From Lepidodermella squamata (lineage: Eukaryota > Gastrotricha): 64,000 nucleotides of DNA. Positions 9,307 to 19,599 of the stretch are shown here, piece after piece. A program made the translations under genes and the position numbers. The stretch is taken from positions 1,736,001 through 1,800,000 of the forward strand of contig JBLDXI010000002.1 of assembly GCA_047495785.1 (NCBI GenBank). Direction: 5' to 3'. The first letter of the stretch is position 1, and each line of letters opens with the position of its first letter. The notes beneath the pieces were generated by a model. It saw only the letters and a program-made list of their open reading frames with translations, was not told where the DNA came from and ran no database searches.

Positions 9307-11891
9307 ATGGCAGTAATCCACGTTAGCTTATTAATCGTTGCCGCGATTTTTGGCGCCGCATTGGCTCAGGACATTGATACGAATGCCTTCTGCCTCACAT
9401 GTTCAGGCCGTGCTAATGCTCGCAACTACTACGCCCACCCGACCAATTGCCACCAGTTCTACTCGTGCTTCTTCTACAACGAAACCTACGCCAAGGGCCA
9501 TCTTCGCACCTGCTCGCCCGGTCTCTACTTCCTCGAGGAGTTCCAGGCCTGCGTGCCAGAGGGCCCGACCCCGTGCAAGGACGTCTGCGCCGATGACGCT
9601 GTGGCGACCCGTGGCTGTGCCGCTATGCCTGGCAGCTGTAACCAGTACATCTGGTGCTCTGTTGGCCCCGAGCTGCTCTGCTGCCCGAAAGGCACTGCCT
9701 TCAACGAATCTACCTGCTCGTGCGATACTAGCGAAACCTGCGTCGACCAGTGCTCCATGACCGCCCCGGCTGTTCCGACCTCGGTCGCCCCGCCCACTTC
9801 GAACGCCACCCACTGCACCGACTCGTGGGGCAATGTTTTCACGATTGTCAACGGCGATTCCAGCCAGTACGGTGTTGTCGATCAAGAGAACGAAAACCAG
9901 GTCCAGAACCGGCCATGCGCGCCTGGCTCGACCTTCAGCCTCGAGCAGTGCCGCTGCGATACCCCAGTCGACGTGTTGTCATCCGCTAGCAAGAGCCAGT
10001 GCTCGTTGTACCTGCCTTTCGATGGTGACGCAACTGACCACTCCGCCACCAAGCTGATCACTTCGTTGTATGACGGAGCGTCGGTCGTCACCAACACCTG
10101 GGCGCGTGGTACTGGATCTCTTTCGACTGGCAATGGCGGTCGTCTCGAAATCCCTGGCACCAAGACTTTCGACCTAAGAAACGAGGCCTCTTTCTGCCTA
10201 TTCTTTAGGTGAGCTTCGAAATACCTATGTAATTCCCTCAATTTTTTAAATTGATTAATTTAGCTGTGCGAATGGTACGTGCCCTACCGGTGGCCTGCTA
10301 TCTAACAGCAACAACGTGAACCGAACTGTTTACACTGCAATTCTCGCAGCTGTTTCCAACTCGGTTCAAAGCAACATCAAACTGCAGTGGCCGCTCAATG
10401 AAAACCAGATCAGCAGCAGTGAAAGCATCAACACCAACGGCTGGAACCAAGTTTGCTTGACTTATGTAGCTCCGGTTTATCCTTACATTGGCGACACTTT
10501 CCTAAACCTCTACCTCAACAACGTAAGTCAATAATTCCTTTATATTATAGCTAATACACAAATTTCGAGTTAGCATTAAAACAATTTATCTATATTTTTT
10601 ATTTTATACAAAATAAAATTTTCATTCTTTCAATTTTTAATAATTTGACCGTTGACAAGGGAAAAGTGGAGTTTGGCACACATTTTGACGTTGTGAGTCG
10701 CTTTTAAGATCAATTAACGAGGAGTCGAACGATATCAAAGATGGGTTGATAGTCATCAGGGTCTCTGAGAAAATGGGCTTCAAAGTTTACCTGTAAGAAA
10801 AGATAATTTCCAAAAAAGTTTCATGGAATCAGGCCAATGTCTTCACATCAACCTCAATCAATATGAATTTTCCAGCGACAATATATGGGGTTTCCCGTCT
10901 TGGGGATGGTAGCCTCCTACGGGTTTGAAATTTGAAAATTGAAAATCTTGAAGTAAGAAAATAAGAATCTTGGAATCTAAGAATCGACTTTCTTCAAGTC
11001 TACACTTTTTGCGATTTGCTGGAAAATACAGAACATTCGCCAAACCACACTTTTCACTTGTTAACGATCATTAATCAATTAATTAATGAAAATTTCAATA
11101 ATTTTGTAGAAAGTCTAAAATTAGTAAAATTATGTTATATGGGACAGATCCATCACAAGATCTTCGGTACTTTTAGCCTTAAAACTTATTCAAGAAATAT
11201 TCTGGTACAGCGTGTCCCAAAAGTAACGCAAGCAAAGAAAATACACGGAAAAGGGTTCCGAAACTCTAAAATGAGAGACTCTGAAGTCACATCTCATGGC
11301 CAGAAAATTTTTAGAAAAATTCAAAAAATCACGAGAATAGCAATCAAGCATGTCACTTGTTCATGGGATTAAAAAAATCTTAGGAACATAGTCCAACCGG
11401 GTAAAATACCGAAAATTAGCGAAACAGTTAACATCGGGGATTTCCGGATTTTCTCCGGTAAATTTTTCATTTCTTCGGTTTGATCCCCGATAAAAGATGG
11501 AATATTCTTGCGGTAGGTTTAATTTAAAAAAAATAGCTGAATTCCTGCAAAAATATGGCAGATTTAAAAATAGTTGCGCAACTTCTGGGACACGCTGTAT
11601 TGAAATATTTCATTCAAGAATCTGATTTCGACATAGGCATAGCCAAATTAATTGATTTATTGAGTTTAATTTTTTATTGAACAGAGGCTTGTTGCTCAAC
11701 AATCCAAGCCTAACAACGGCTGGCTGTACACCGCTAACTGCCCGTACACCGTTGGCACTGACCAGTTCTACGGCGATTTTGCTGGCTTCATTGATGAAGT
11801 CTTGATCTGCAAGCACGCCCTGTCGGCCAGCGAAGTCAGCGCCCACTACGAAGGCCAATCTGCTATGCGCAACGCCAACCTGATCCCGTGA
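9307..11891 (+). CDS. Secreted chitin-binding (CBM14) and LamG-like protein
   Basis: Exons 9307-10208, 10264-10522 and 11685-11891 (455 residues). Residues 1-20 are a signal peptide (MAVIHVSLLIVAAIFGAALA). A peritrophin-A type chitin-binding domain follows (about 30-95; six Cys, with CHQFYSCFFYNETYA and CSPGLYFLEEFQACV). A second Cys-rich unit (about 97-150) and a more degenerate third (about 175-220) resemble it. From about residue 233 a concanavalin/LamG_3-like fold begins (YLPFDGDATDHSA) and ends with YGDFAGFIDEVLICKHALS. Coding GC content is much higher than in the flanks, which suggests strong expression. It probably acts in extracellular chitinous matrix. Intron 2 (10523-11684) carries two repeats. 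AATAAA at 12081 may end the mRNA. Confidence 0.85.
10637..10782 (+). repeat. Dispersed repeat, copy A
   Basis: Contains cgaggagtcgaacgatatca and tcatcagggtctctgagaaa. An inverted relative lies at 16558-16708 inside PTR-1. Both copies are intronic. Confidence 0.6.
11206..11599 (+). mobile_element. Mariner-like MITE, copy 1
   Basis: A 394-base element with ends TACAGCGTGTCCCAAAAGT and ACTTCTGGGACACGCTGTA, bounded by TA on both sides as expected for Tc1/mariner insertion. It has no full transposase. It lies in the last intron of the chitin-binding gene and is homologous along its length to 14178-14550. Confidence 0.75.
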
Positions 11892-12080
11892 AGGCGCTGA
11901 TATGAAGACTAATTAATTTATCGATGAGAACTCTTTATGAAGTGATATTAAATTATGCTATCAAATTATGAACAGTATCAGAATTAAGGATAACATAATT
12001 TATGAGAATTAATAATTTTATCGCTGAAATGACCTATATTTTAGGGTCACTTAATTTTGGTGGAAAAAGCCAGGCTCGAA

Positions 12081-12086
12081 AATAAA
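12081..12086 (+). terminator. Poly(A) signal of the chitin-binding gene
   Basis: AATAAA about 190 bases after the stop codon, followed by T-rich sequence. Confidence 0.4.
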
Positions 12087-12112
12087 TTAATTTATTATTG
12101 CTGATTCAAGAC

Positions 12113-12331
12113 TCATTCAGTTAAAACATTGGCTATAAATTGAAATGTTAGAAAAATGAATGAAGCGACCAGTAGACATGCCGCAATCGCGCTGTTTGGG
12201 AAAAAAACAGCATTGCCTTGCCGTTTAACTTCGACATCCACGGCCGGTTGACCTGGAACAATGCCGCAATTGGGGCATTCGATTTGCTGTTGAAGTGGTA
12301 TCGTCAACGGGTCCTTTTTTTTGCTTCGCAT
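12113..12331 (-). CDS. Possible small tail-anchored CxxC protein
   Basis: A 72-codon frame starting at a true ATG. The N-terminus is basic (MRSKKKDPLT). A CPNCG motif sits at residues 19-23, and a single hydrophobic segment (SAIAACLLVASFIFLTFQFI) lies near the C-terminus, the layout of a tail-anchored membrane protein. The single CxxC could bind metal only as a dimer or with a partner. I do not recognise a family. No promoter or splice signal confirms it, so it may be an exon of something larger or a chance frame. Confidence 0.35.
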   Translation of the reverse strand: MRSKKKDPLTIPLQQQIECPNCGIVPGQPAVDVEVKRQGNAVFFPNSAIAACLLVASFIFLTFQFIANVLTE

Positions 12332-13064
12332 TTTTTGAATACCGTACTGCCCGAAAAAAAACTCAGGCTCGAATAAATGTCAGAGGTTATGGGCAATACT
12401 GAAGATCGCTAATTATAGCCATTCTTGGATAATTTCAATGGAGATAATTTCTACTCTTGGCACTTTAAAATTTTCGCCTACATATAGCTATTCGATTCGC
12501 CTTTAAAAACACGAGAAAAATTTCGCAACAAGGAATAAAATTGTGTAAGGTCGAATTAGCATATGCAAATGAGGTGTACAAATTTTGGACGAGATGTCCA
12601 AATTTTGAGGTTTCTTTACCTAATTTTTAAAAATCAAAGTGAGCCCCTAAATTCTCCATAATTTACCTGCCGATCCGGATTCCTCGGGGGAAGGTTTTGC
12701 AATTTTCTTTAAATTTTTTGGACTGAAACCACATTTTTAATAATTAAAAAACTTGTTTCGTGCAAAGTTAGGACCCATTACGGTACCTTCTGTGAATCAT
12801 ATTTAACCCAAAAATTGAAATAAAAAATCAGCAAATTGTTGATTGCTTGAGGAATTGGTTGAGGAATTACATTATCTGATGAGGGTAACTTGACTTTTGT
12901 AATAATAGAAGGCATATATTGTATTGTTCGACATTTTTTTATTAACTTGATTTTTCGATTTTTTAATAAAAAAAATCAGCATGGTGGCAAAGTGCATTCA
13001 AACGCCTCCATATGGTTGTATTACGAAGAACTATGGTATTTTAAAAACTATAATCATAATAAGC
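12332..13064. other. Gene-free spacer before PTR-1
   Basis: AT-rich. Positions 12953-13012 are the source of the block duplicated at 7541-7596. No gene is visible. Confidence 0.5.
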
Positions 13065-16000
13065 TCAAAATCTTGGTGGTCTTTCATATGTGTTATTGCT
13101 AACATCGGTTGAGCTGGTTTCATCCTCGTGCGTCAGTGTTACTTCACTAGCTTGATTAGAACTTGAATTTCCAGTATGGCCGCTATTATCAAAATGGCTA
13201 ACAACAGGAAGCAGTTCGTTGATAACCGGCAACGGTCTCGATTTAACAATGTCATGTAAAGCTGGAATTTCGTGAAGCTCAGGCACGAAAATTCGTTTAG
13301 CTGGAACACTGGCCACACTGGCTCCAGAACTCGACCAAGGGTTATGGAGGCGAGTTTTACCGTCAATACTCGCGATTTCCATGGCGAAAGTGCTGGCGAG
13401 GCGCCTTCGCTCCCGCTGCAGCGATTTGTCGATTTCTTTCGTGATATTCCTAGCATCCATCTCAGCCTCGGCTTTGGCGAGTTTCTTCAGCTCTTTCTCC
13501 TTTTTAGACAATTTCTTCTTCTTACTCTTCTTCGACTTTTTCGTCGGCGGTGGGCCTAGGTAGAGCAGTAGAACCGGAAAGACGACCAATGTGTGAAAGA
13601 CCGAAAGCATGATGCCGACGAAGAAGAAGCGGAAGCCGGATCGTAGGATGTACGAGTAGGAAGCGCCGAGGCTGAGAACGGCCAGCAACGCGGCAACTGT
13701 CGATTGCACGACGGCGAAACCGAACTCGCCCAGCGATTCTCGAGTTTTCGCATACCGCGTTTTGCCTTTCGTTGATACGTACGTTTTCGTCATGTGAGCC
13801 GTGAAATCGACGCAGTAACCCATTGTCAACATGATGTTTATCATCTGAAGGAAGTTTACGATTTTTTTTGAATTTAAGAAAATAATATTGCGAATTTTTA
13901 ACTCACGGCTATTTGATCAAAGTCGACGCCCCAGGAACAAGTTATGGTGATGACACCGACGGTTATGCTTCCTAGCATTACGGCGATCCAAAATATAGCC
14001 ACAGGATGCTGGAAAATAACGGTATATCAAGTTTCAAGTAGAAGGCAAATAAAAAAGCAATAATATCATAGAACAGAAGCGAAATCAAATAATTCTGAAT
14101 AGCCAAAAAAGTCTTCAAGATTTTCGGAAAAAAAATCTGAATAAATTACAATATATACATTTCTGAGTAATTTTTAGTACAGCGTGTCCTAAAATTTTTC
14201 AATTTGGCAACTTTTTTATTAGGAAATTCAACTAATTTTAGGTATCAAATTAAACCTGCTAATACCGAGAGAATATTCCTTCTTTTATCCACGCTTTAAC
14301 CGAAGAAATGAAAAATTTACCGGAGTAAACTGGTTCGGCAATTTTCGGAATTTTTACCCGGTTGGACCAAATATCTGCGGACTTTTTTAATCCCATTGAA
14401 AAATTACATACTTGATTAATTTTCTCGTAATATTTTTAATTTTTCTCAATTTTCTCTGGCCATGAAATATGACTTCCTCTCTCATTTTAGAGTTTCTGAA
14501 CCCTTTTCCGTGTATTTTCTTTGCTTGCGGTACGTATGGGACATATAGTATATAAGGCCTAATCATTAATTTGAGATATAGGCGTAATCTCGAATCCTGA
14601 TTTACCAAAATTATTCGAAAATGACACCTTTTGCTGTAATTAGCAAAAAACCCGTATACTGTATATATATCTATTAATTTTCGGTTTTGGAGATTTTGGC
14701 GCTGTAAATTTAATTTCGGTGGATTTGAATTCGGTTTTGGGTTGGCCGCTGAGGAAAATATTGATTTATTTTAATTAGAATTAATATTCGGTGGTTTTAA
14801 TTTCGGTACTTTTTGCAAAAACACCGAATTCTAAGATCAAACCGAATATTTAATGACCACCGAAAATTAGTAGATATACATTACTCATATATGGGGAGAT
14901 AAAAGTGTTGGTTTTTTTCGGATTTTTTTTATGCGAAAATTCAGCGGATGCCCTCAGAAACAAAACGACACCTGCAAATTTCAAATCCGAAGTCAAAGTA
15001 TTTTTTCAGTCAATCGGCTTGTTTTTAGAGAATACGCTTTCAAAGAGAAAAAATTCTAAAAAATCCTTGATAGCGCTTTCTTAACATCAAAACCTTTAGA
15101 TATCTAGACAATTTGGCTGTAATACTCTTAGACTAATTTCCAAGCTAGCGCTGAATAATCATAGGTGAGTATAAAAGTATATGACCTTTAAGGCCGCATA
15201 TTCATATGTGAGTAATTAAAAAGAACCTGATGCTATTTACTCATAGTTGAGTAAGCCTTTTGCCCGGTGGTGCTGTATACTCAAATACCCAGTAAATATA
15301 TAATATAATAATCTGGGGGTCGAATTGTTTGGTAAGTACATCGAAAAAACGAAATCTTAATGATAAAATGTTTGAAAATTGAGAAATTTCCACCGTAACC
15401 GATACCATTCGGATAAAAGTAAAACTCACCGGCATCATGAAAGCCGTAACAAGGAGTACAGCCGCCAATTGAACGAGGGTGTTGTAAACGACGATATAAA
15501 CAGTCTAAATTAAAAGAGAACAATTCACTTTTCCTTAATATATCCCGCTAATTGATCACTTACAGCTAGCAAAGGTTCAGTGTCTACAAACTCTCGAGAA
15601 TAGAACGCAGCGTGAACTTCCCTGTCAGCATGCTTCCGGCGAACATCTCTCAATCGTTTAATCAAATCTGCCGATCCTTCCAGGTCCTTTATTTCAACAG
15701 CTTGAAGCAGTAGTCGAGAGCAGACGATGGGCGGCAGCCTCCAGCCATTTATTTCTAGCTCGTAATCTGCGTAGTCCGACGCTAGTTGGTCGGCGAATTT
15801 AACGTCGTAGAGCATATCCTGACGCATGACTCGAGAGTCCATCATGTAGGTTTTCCGCAGATGATAAGTGAATGTCTCTTCCGTGGAAATGTTCAAATTT
15901 TTCGCCTTTGCATAGCTAACAAAATCGCGCAGCCAATTGCGGTTGATAATTTCATTCCCAATGCCTTGTACTTTGTTAAGGTCCTGGTAGAAATTTTCGA

Positions 16001-18723
16001 TATCGGCTTGAACAACGGGGTCCCAGTATTCGAGGCGGTAGTCGAAAATTACGTCGATCGGGAAGGAAAAGTTGCGGAAATACGCGAAATAGTAGTCAAC
16101 TTCATTCATCCCGCCGCCTTTCATATCAGGCGCTGTGTGCTCGAAGCGGAGACCAACGTGAATCCGCGTCGCCAAATAGCCGCAGACGCCAAAGTAGCAC
16201 GCGTAGATGATCATGACAATTATCGCTACTTTTGGCTGTAGCAAAAAAGGCGTGTAAATGTCGTAGAAAAAATGGCGCGATTTTTTCGACTGAGCCGATT
16301 CAGATTTGCCCTCTTCCAACGCCGATATGTCTGCCTTTTTTTTCTTAACAGCTTTCTTTCGATCACTTCCAGCGCTTTCTTCGAGAGTCGCGTTCGCTTG
16401 GACAATTGTCAATTCGTCCTCTTGGGACATGGTTGACTTTGGCGCAGTGCAGCACATTAAATAACAGACGCCGCCTTCTTTGTAATCTAAAAATAAAGAA
16501 AATTATCATTGACTGATCATCATTGAGAGTACTCGAACCGCCGTGAAAAATTCAGAAATTAGAAGCCCATTTTCTCAACAACCCTGATGGCTATCAACCT
16601 CTTTTTGATATCATTGGACTCCTCGTTCATTGATCTTGAAAGCGGTTTCAAAATCTCACTGGGTATGTCAAACATTTCGCCTAACCCCACTTTTACGGTC
16701 AATTTTAATTAAATTTTTTGAATAGCGTCGGTTTATTAAGGAGGAATTTGTTTACCTTCAATTGTTCGTGGCTTTATTTTGACACAGCAACATAAAGCGT
16801 GTTGGTTCTTTTTCTCTGATTGGGCCAGGAAAACCATGCAAGCCGGGAAAAGCGTCATTTGATACAGGAAATCAAACATGGCCGCAGCAAGGGAAACGTT
16901 TGAAAACACTTGTAACACCAAGAAAGAACTGGAGCTGTCTAAAAAAATTTAATTTAATTTAATTTAATTTTAACTTATTGTTTTTTACCGATGATGAAGG
17001 CCAGTGAGTTCATAAATGAAGTTACAGTTATTCCAGCCGCTGCTGTCCTCATCATAGCCGACATTCTCTTACGAACAATCCACTCTGGCTTACTGGCTCG
17101 ATACGCCTCGGTATACACGAAAACGTCATCGATACCAACGGCAAGCACAAGAAGGGGTATAGCGAAGCACAAATCGACGATTTGGTACTGAATCCAGCCC
17201 ATGAGGCCGAATGACGAAGCAACTCCAATGCAAGATGTCCCAACGCCGATAGGCCCAATCCATGGCAGAGTTCGATGAGCTGGGTAGCCGCGAAGAGTTG
17301 TCATTCCGGTGAAGAACATCAGGCAAATGACGCAAATAACAAGAAAAGGAATCAATCTAACGATTTCCATCCCGCTTCGATCTTGACGGCTCCAAGTTGA
17401 AGCTACGACCATTTCAAATTTATTGAGGCGGTGGAATGTCTTATTGTTAACGTAGCGCTTCTCGAGCCATTTCGTTACCTCTTGCGTCCAATTCATGACA
17501 ACATCGGCTAAGTCGTCGTCATCTTTCATGCAATAAAAAAACTGCATTGCCCCGATTCGTTGAACTTTGCTAGCCTTGAAGCCATTTCGCCACGTCTCGT
17601 TCGCATTGACAAGTTTAACCTCGCCGAAAATCGGCCCGCTCAACTGCGCCGTAGGCAGGTTCGAATCGAATGGGTAGTAAGTTGGATTATCACTCTGACT
17701 TTTCATTATATCCTGAAATAATTGCCGCTTTTCTGTATCGTTTTGCAATTCGAACAAAAAATCATTCTGCGCTTTGTACGTATTTAAGCCCAATTTTGTT
17801 AGAGAAGTACGAACGCCCTAGTGAGAAAAAACGTGAGAATAATTAAGGATGAAAGCTGAATGATGGATCTTACAGTTAATATTGAAAACTGAACGCAGCT
17901 TCCATCTGATCGGGTCTGGCAAATTTGCATGACTTTCGGGTCCGAGATGTTAGTTGAATAGAGGGCTGCGCGGAATTTTTGTATGGTGTAATTTTGGAAA
18001 GTTAAGATCGAGTCCAATTCAATTAGATCGTTCATCATGTTCGCATCTAAAAAATAACGGAAAAATTATCTATATTTAACTGTGCGCCATGTCTTCATAC
18101 AATTTTTGGAAAATAATATAAAACACAATTATAGGTATGGAAGGAATTATTTTCGTCAATTTTGACTCGCAAGAAATATCTGAAAAGTGATTTCAGGCCA
18201 ATAGAATTTGCAAAATTTGGTTCCGCTACGGCAAATTCTTAGATTGAATTTGGCTCACGTAAAATAAAGACCCTTTTCAAGATTTACCCAATATGCTGCC
18301 TGTTTTGTTCTTGGTCCTGATCATGAGTTGTAAATGAGGGCAGGTAGAATCCAGGCCAGCATCAGCGCCTACGCAAATCTTCGGCGTCTCGTTGCCGCAA
18401 TCGTAGGTTTTGTTACAATTTTCGCCATACTCATCACATCGGACACAGGAACAAACCGAATCGTAGCTGTTAAACTGAATTTTAGCCGTCATGTTGTTGA
18501 TGCCAGCCGAGCCGGACATGGGCCAAATTTTCAGGTCGTTGGTGAGGCGGGACAGCTGCATCATGCCCGGCGCCAGGATGACTGTTATCAGCAGAGGAAT
18601 GGCGATGAACCATACCGCCCGGTCGGCGATCAACTCGCCGTACCACACAAAGAACCGATCGACTAGTTTAGGGAAAGAGCTGAAAACTTTAAGGACGGGA
18701 TTCGGTTTTTTAGATTTGCCCAT
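13065..18723 (-). CDS. Patched-related protein 1 (PTR, sterol-sensing RND family)
   Basis: Exons: 18723-18288, 18046-17874, 17817-16989, 16938-16756, 16486-15564, 15504-15430, 14008-13907 and 13844-13065 (1166 residues). It has the RND/Patched layout: one membrane span, a Cys-rich luminal loop (CVRCDEYGENC), a sterol-sensing block of spans around residues 370-530, a second large loop, and a final block of five spans. The RND charge-relay motifs are present in both halves: AVGIDDVFVYTEAY (about residue 430) and TMGYCVDFTAHM (about 915). The C-terminal tail is Lys-rich, then acidic and Ser/Thr-rich. In nematodes PTR proteins act in cuticle, moulting and membrane traffic; the cargo is unknown. 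The 1421-base intron 14009-15429 holds two inserted elements. The tail end was duplicated at 8134-8215. Confidence 0.9.
14178..14550 (-). mobile_element. Mariner-like MITE, copy 2
   Basis: Inverted relative of 11206-11599, inside an intron of PTR-1. It begins TACAGCGTGTCCTAAAA; the other end is degenerate but still finishes at TA. Internal blocks (aaatacacggaaaagggttc and the caaccgggtaaaa region) align throughout. Confidence 0.7.
14655..14895. mobile_element. Palindromic element with TTCGGT repeats
   Basis: The arms gtatatatatctattaattttcggt and its approximate reverse complement near 14868-14892 enclose about 190 bases rich in TTCGGT/ACCGAA. It is non-coding and sits in the same PTR-1 intron as the mariner-like copy. 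Confidence 0.45.
16558..16708 (-). repeat. Dispersed repeat, copy B
   Basis: Inverted copy of the 10637-10782 sequence, located in the PTR-1 intron between 16486 and 16756. The match runs over about 145 bases with scattered differences. Confidence 0.6.
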
Positions 18724-19599
18724 AAAACTGAGCTGAGTAATTTCTATAAAATCGAGAGAAAATTAAGGATTAAATTGAGCTTATTCTTTCAGAAAAATGT
18801 GGGTAAGACTTCTCGCCCAATTAAATTCTCAACCAATAATTTCTTTTGTTATGCTGAACTCTACTCGAAACAAGAAGGCCAAATTCTGGCTTTTTAACGT
18901 GTTTGCGTGGGTAGGGTCGACCTCATAAAAAGCTCAATCCTGAATGCTGAATTCATCATCCAGCTTGATCCAGAAAATTGGTACATAAAAGATGTGGCAA
19001 GAAAACAGCGTAAATTCCGCTAAAATTGTTTCTGCTTTGCGGGGGAAATGGAAACCTATTATGTAACTAACGCTAAGCAAAACAAAATGCGTTTTACTAA
19101 GGCTTTAATCTTGTACTGAACTCGGTAGTAACAGGTCGTTTTTGCTAGCTCCTCAATCTCGACTCGTGAAAGGCTTTGTTTGCCGCAGCAAGGTGTGTAG
19201 TAACTGACGTGTACACGATTCTTCCAAGCAGCTTTTGTGTTTTTTGTTCGCTCAATTTTTTTATTACTTTAAACGCGTTTGTGCTCTGCTGTAACTCGGC
19301 CGCTGCGTGGACGCGCGTAAATAAAGCCTGCGCTATATGTTTTATCAATGACAATTTTTATTTCCCCGCTTGTGTCCGTAAAACAATGAATGGAAAAACA
19401 CACGCGCTTCATTCATAAAAAATACACAGGTAATTTTTTCTAATTATTTTACGGTTGAAATTTGACCGGCGTTAAGGCCATTTACAGGCACCGGCCGGCA
19501 GATTGTGGTTGAGCTCATATTTTTATGTATTCTATCATGTCAAGAAGAAAAATCCAGAAAATTTATTATCACAAACAAATATATCATTATTACAATTAA
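18724..19599. other. Spacer between PTR-1 and the amidase
   Basis: AT-rich. Short open frames only; no repeat or RNA gene recognised. Confidence 0.5.

Noticed and set aside
9403-9885. Long minus-strand open frame
   Set aside because: Antisense shadow of the GC-rich chitin-binding exon.
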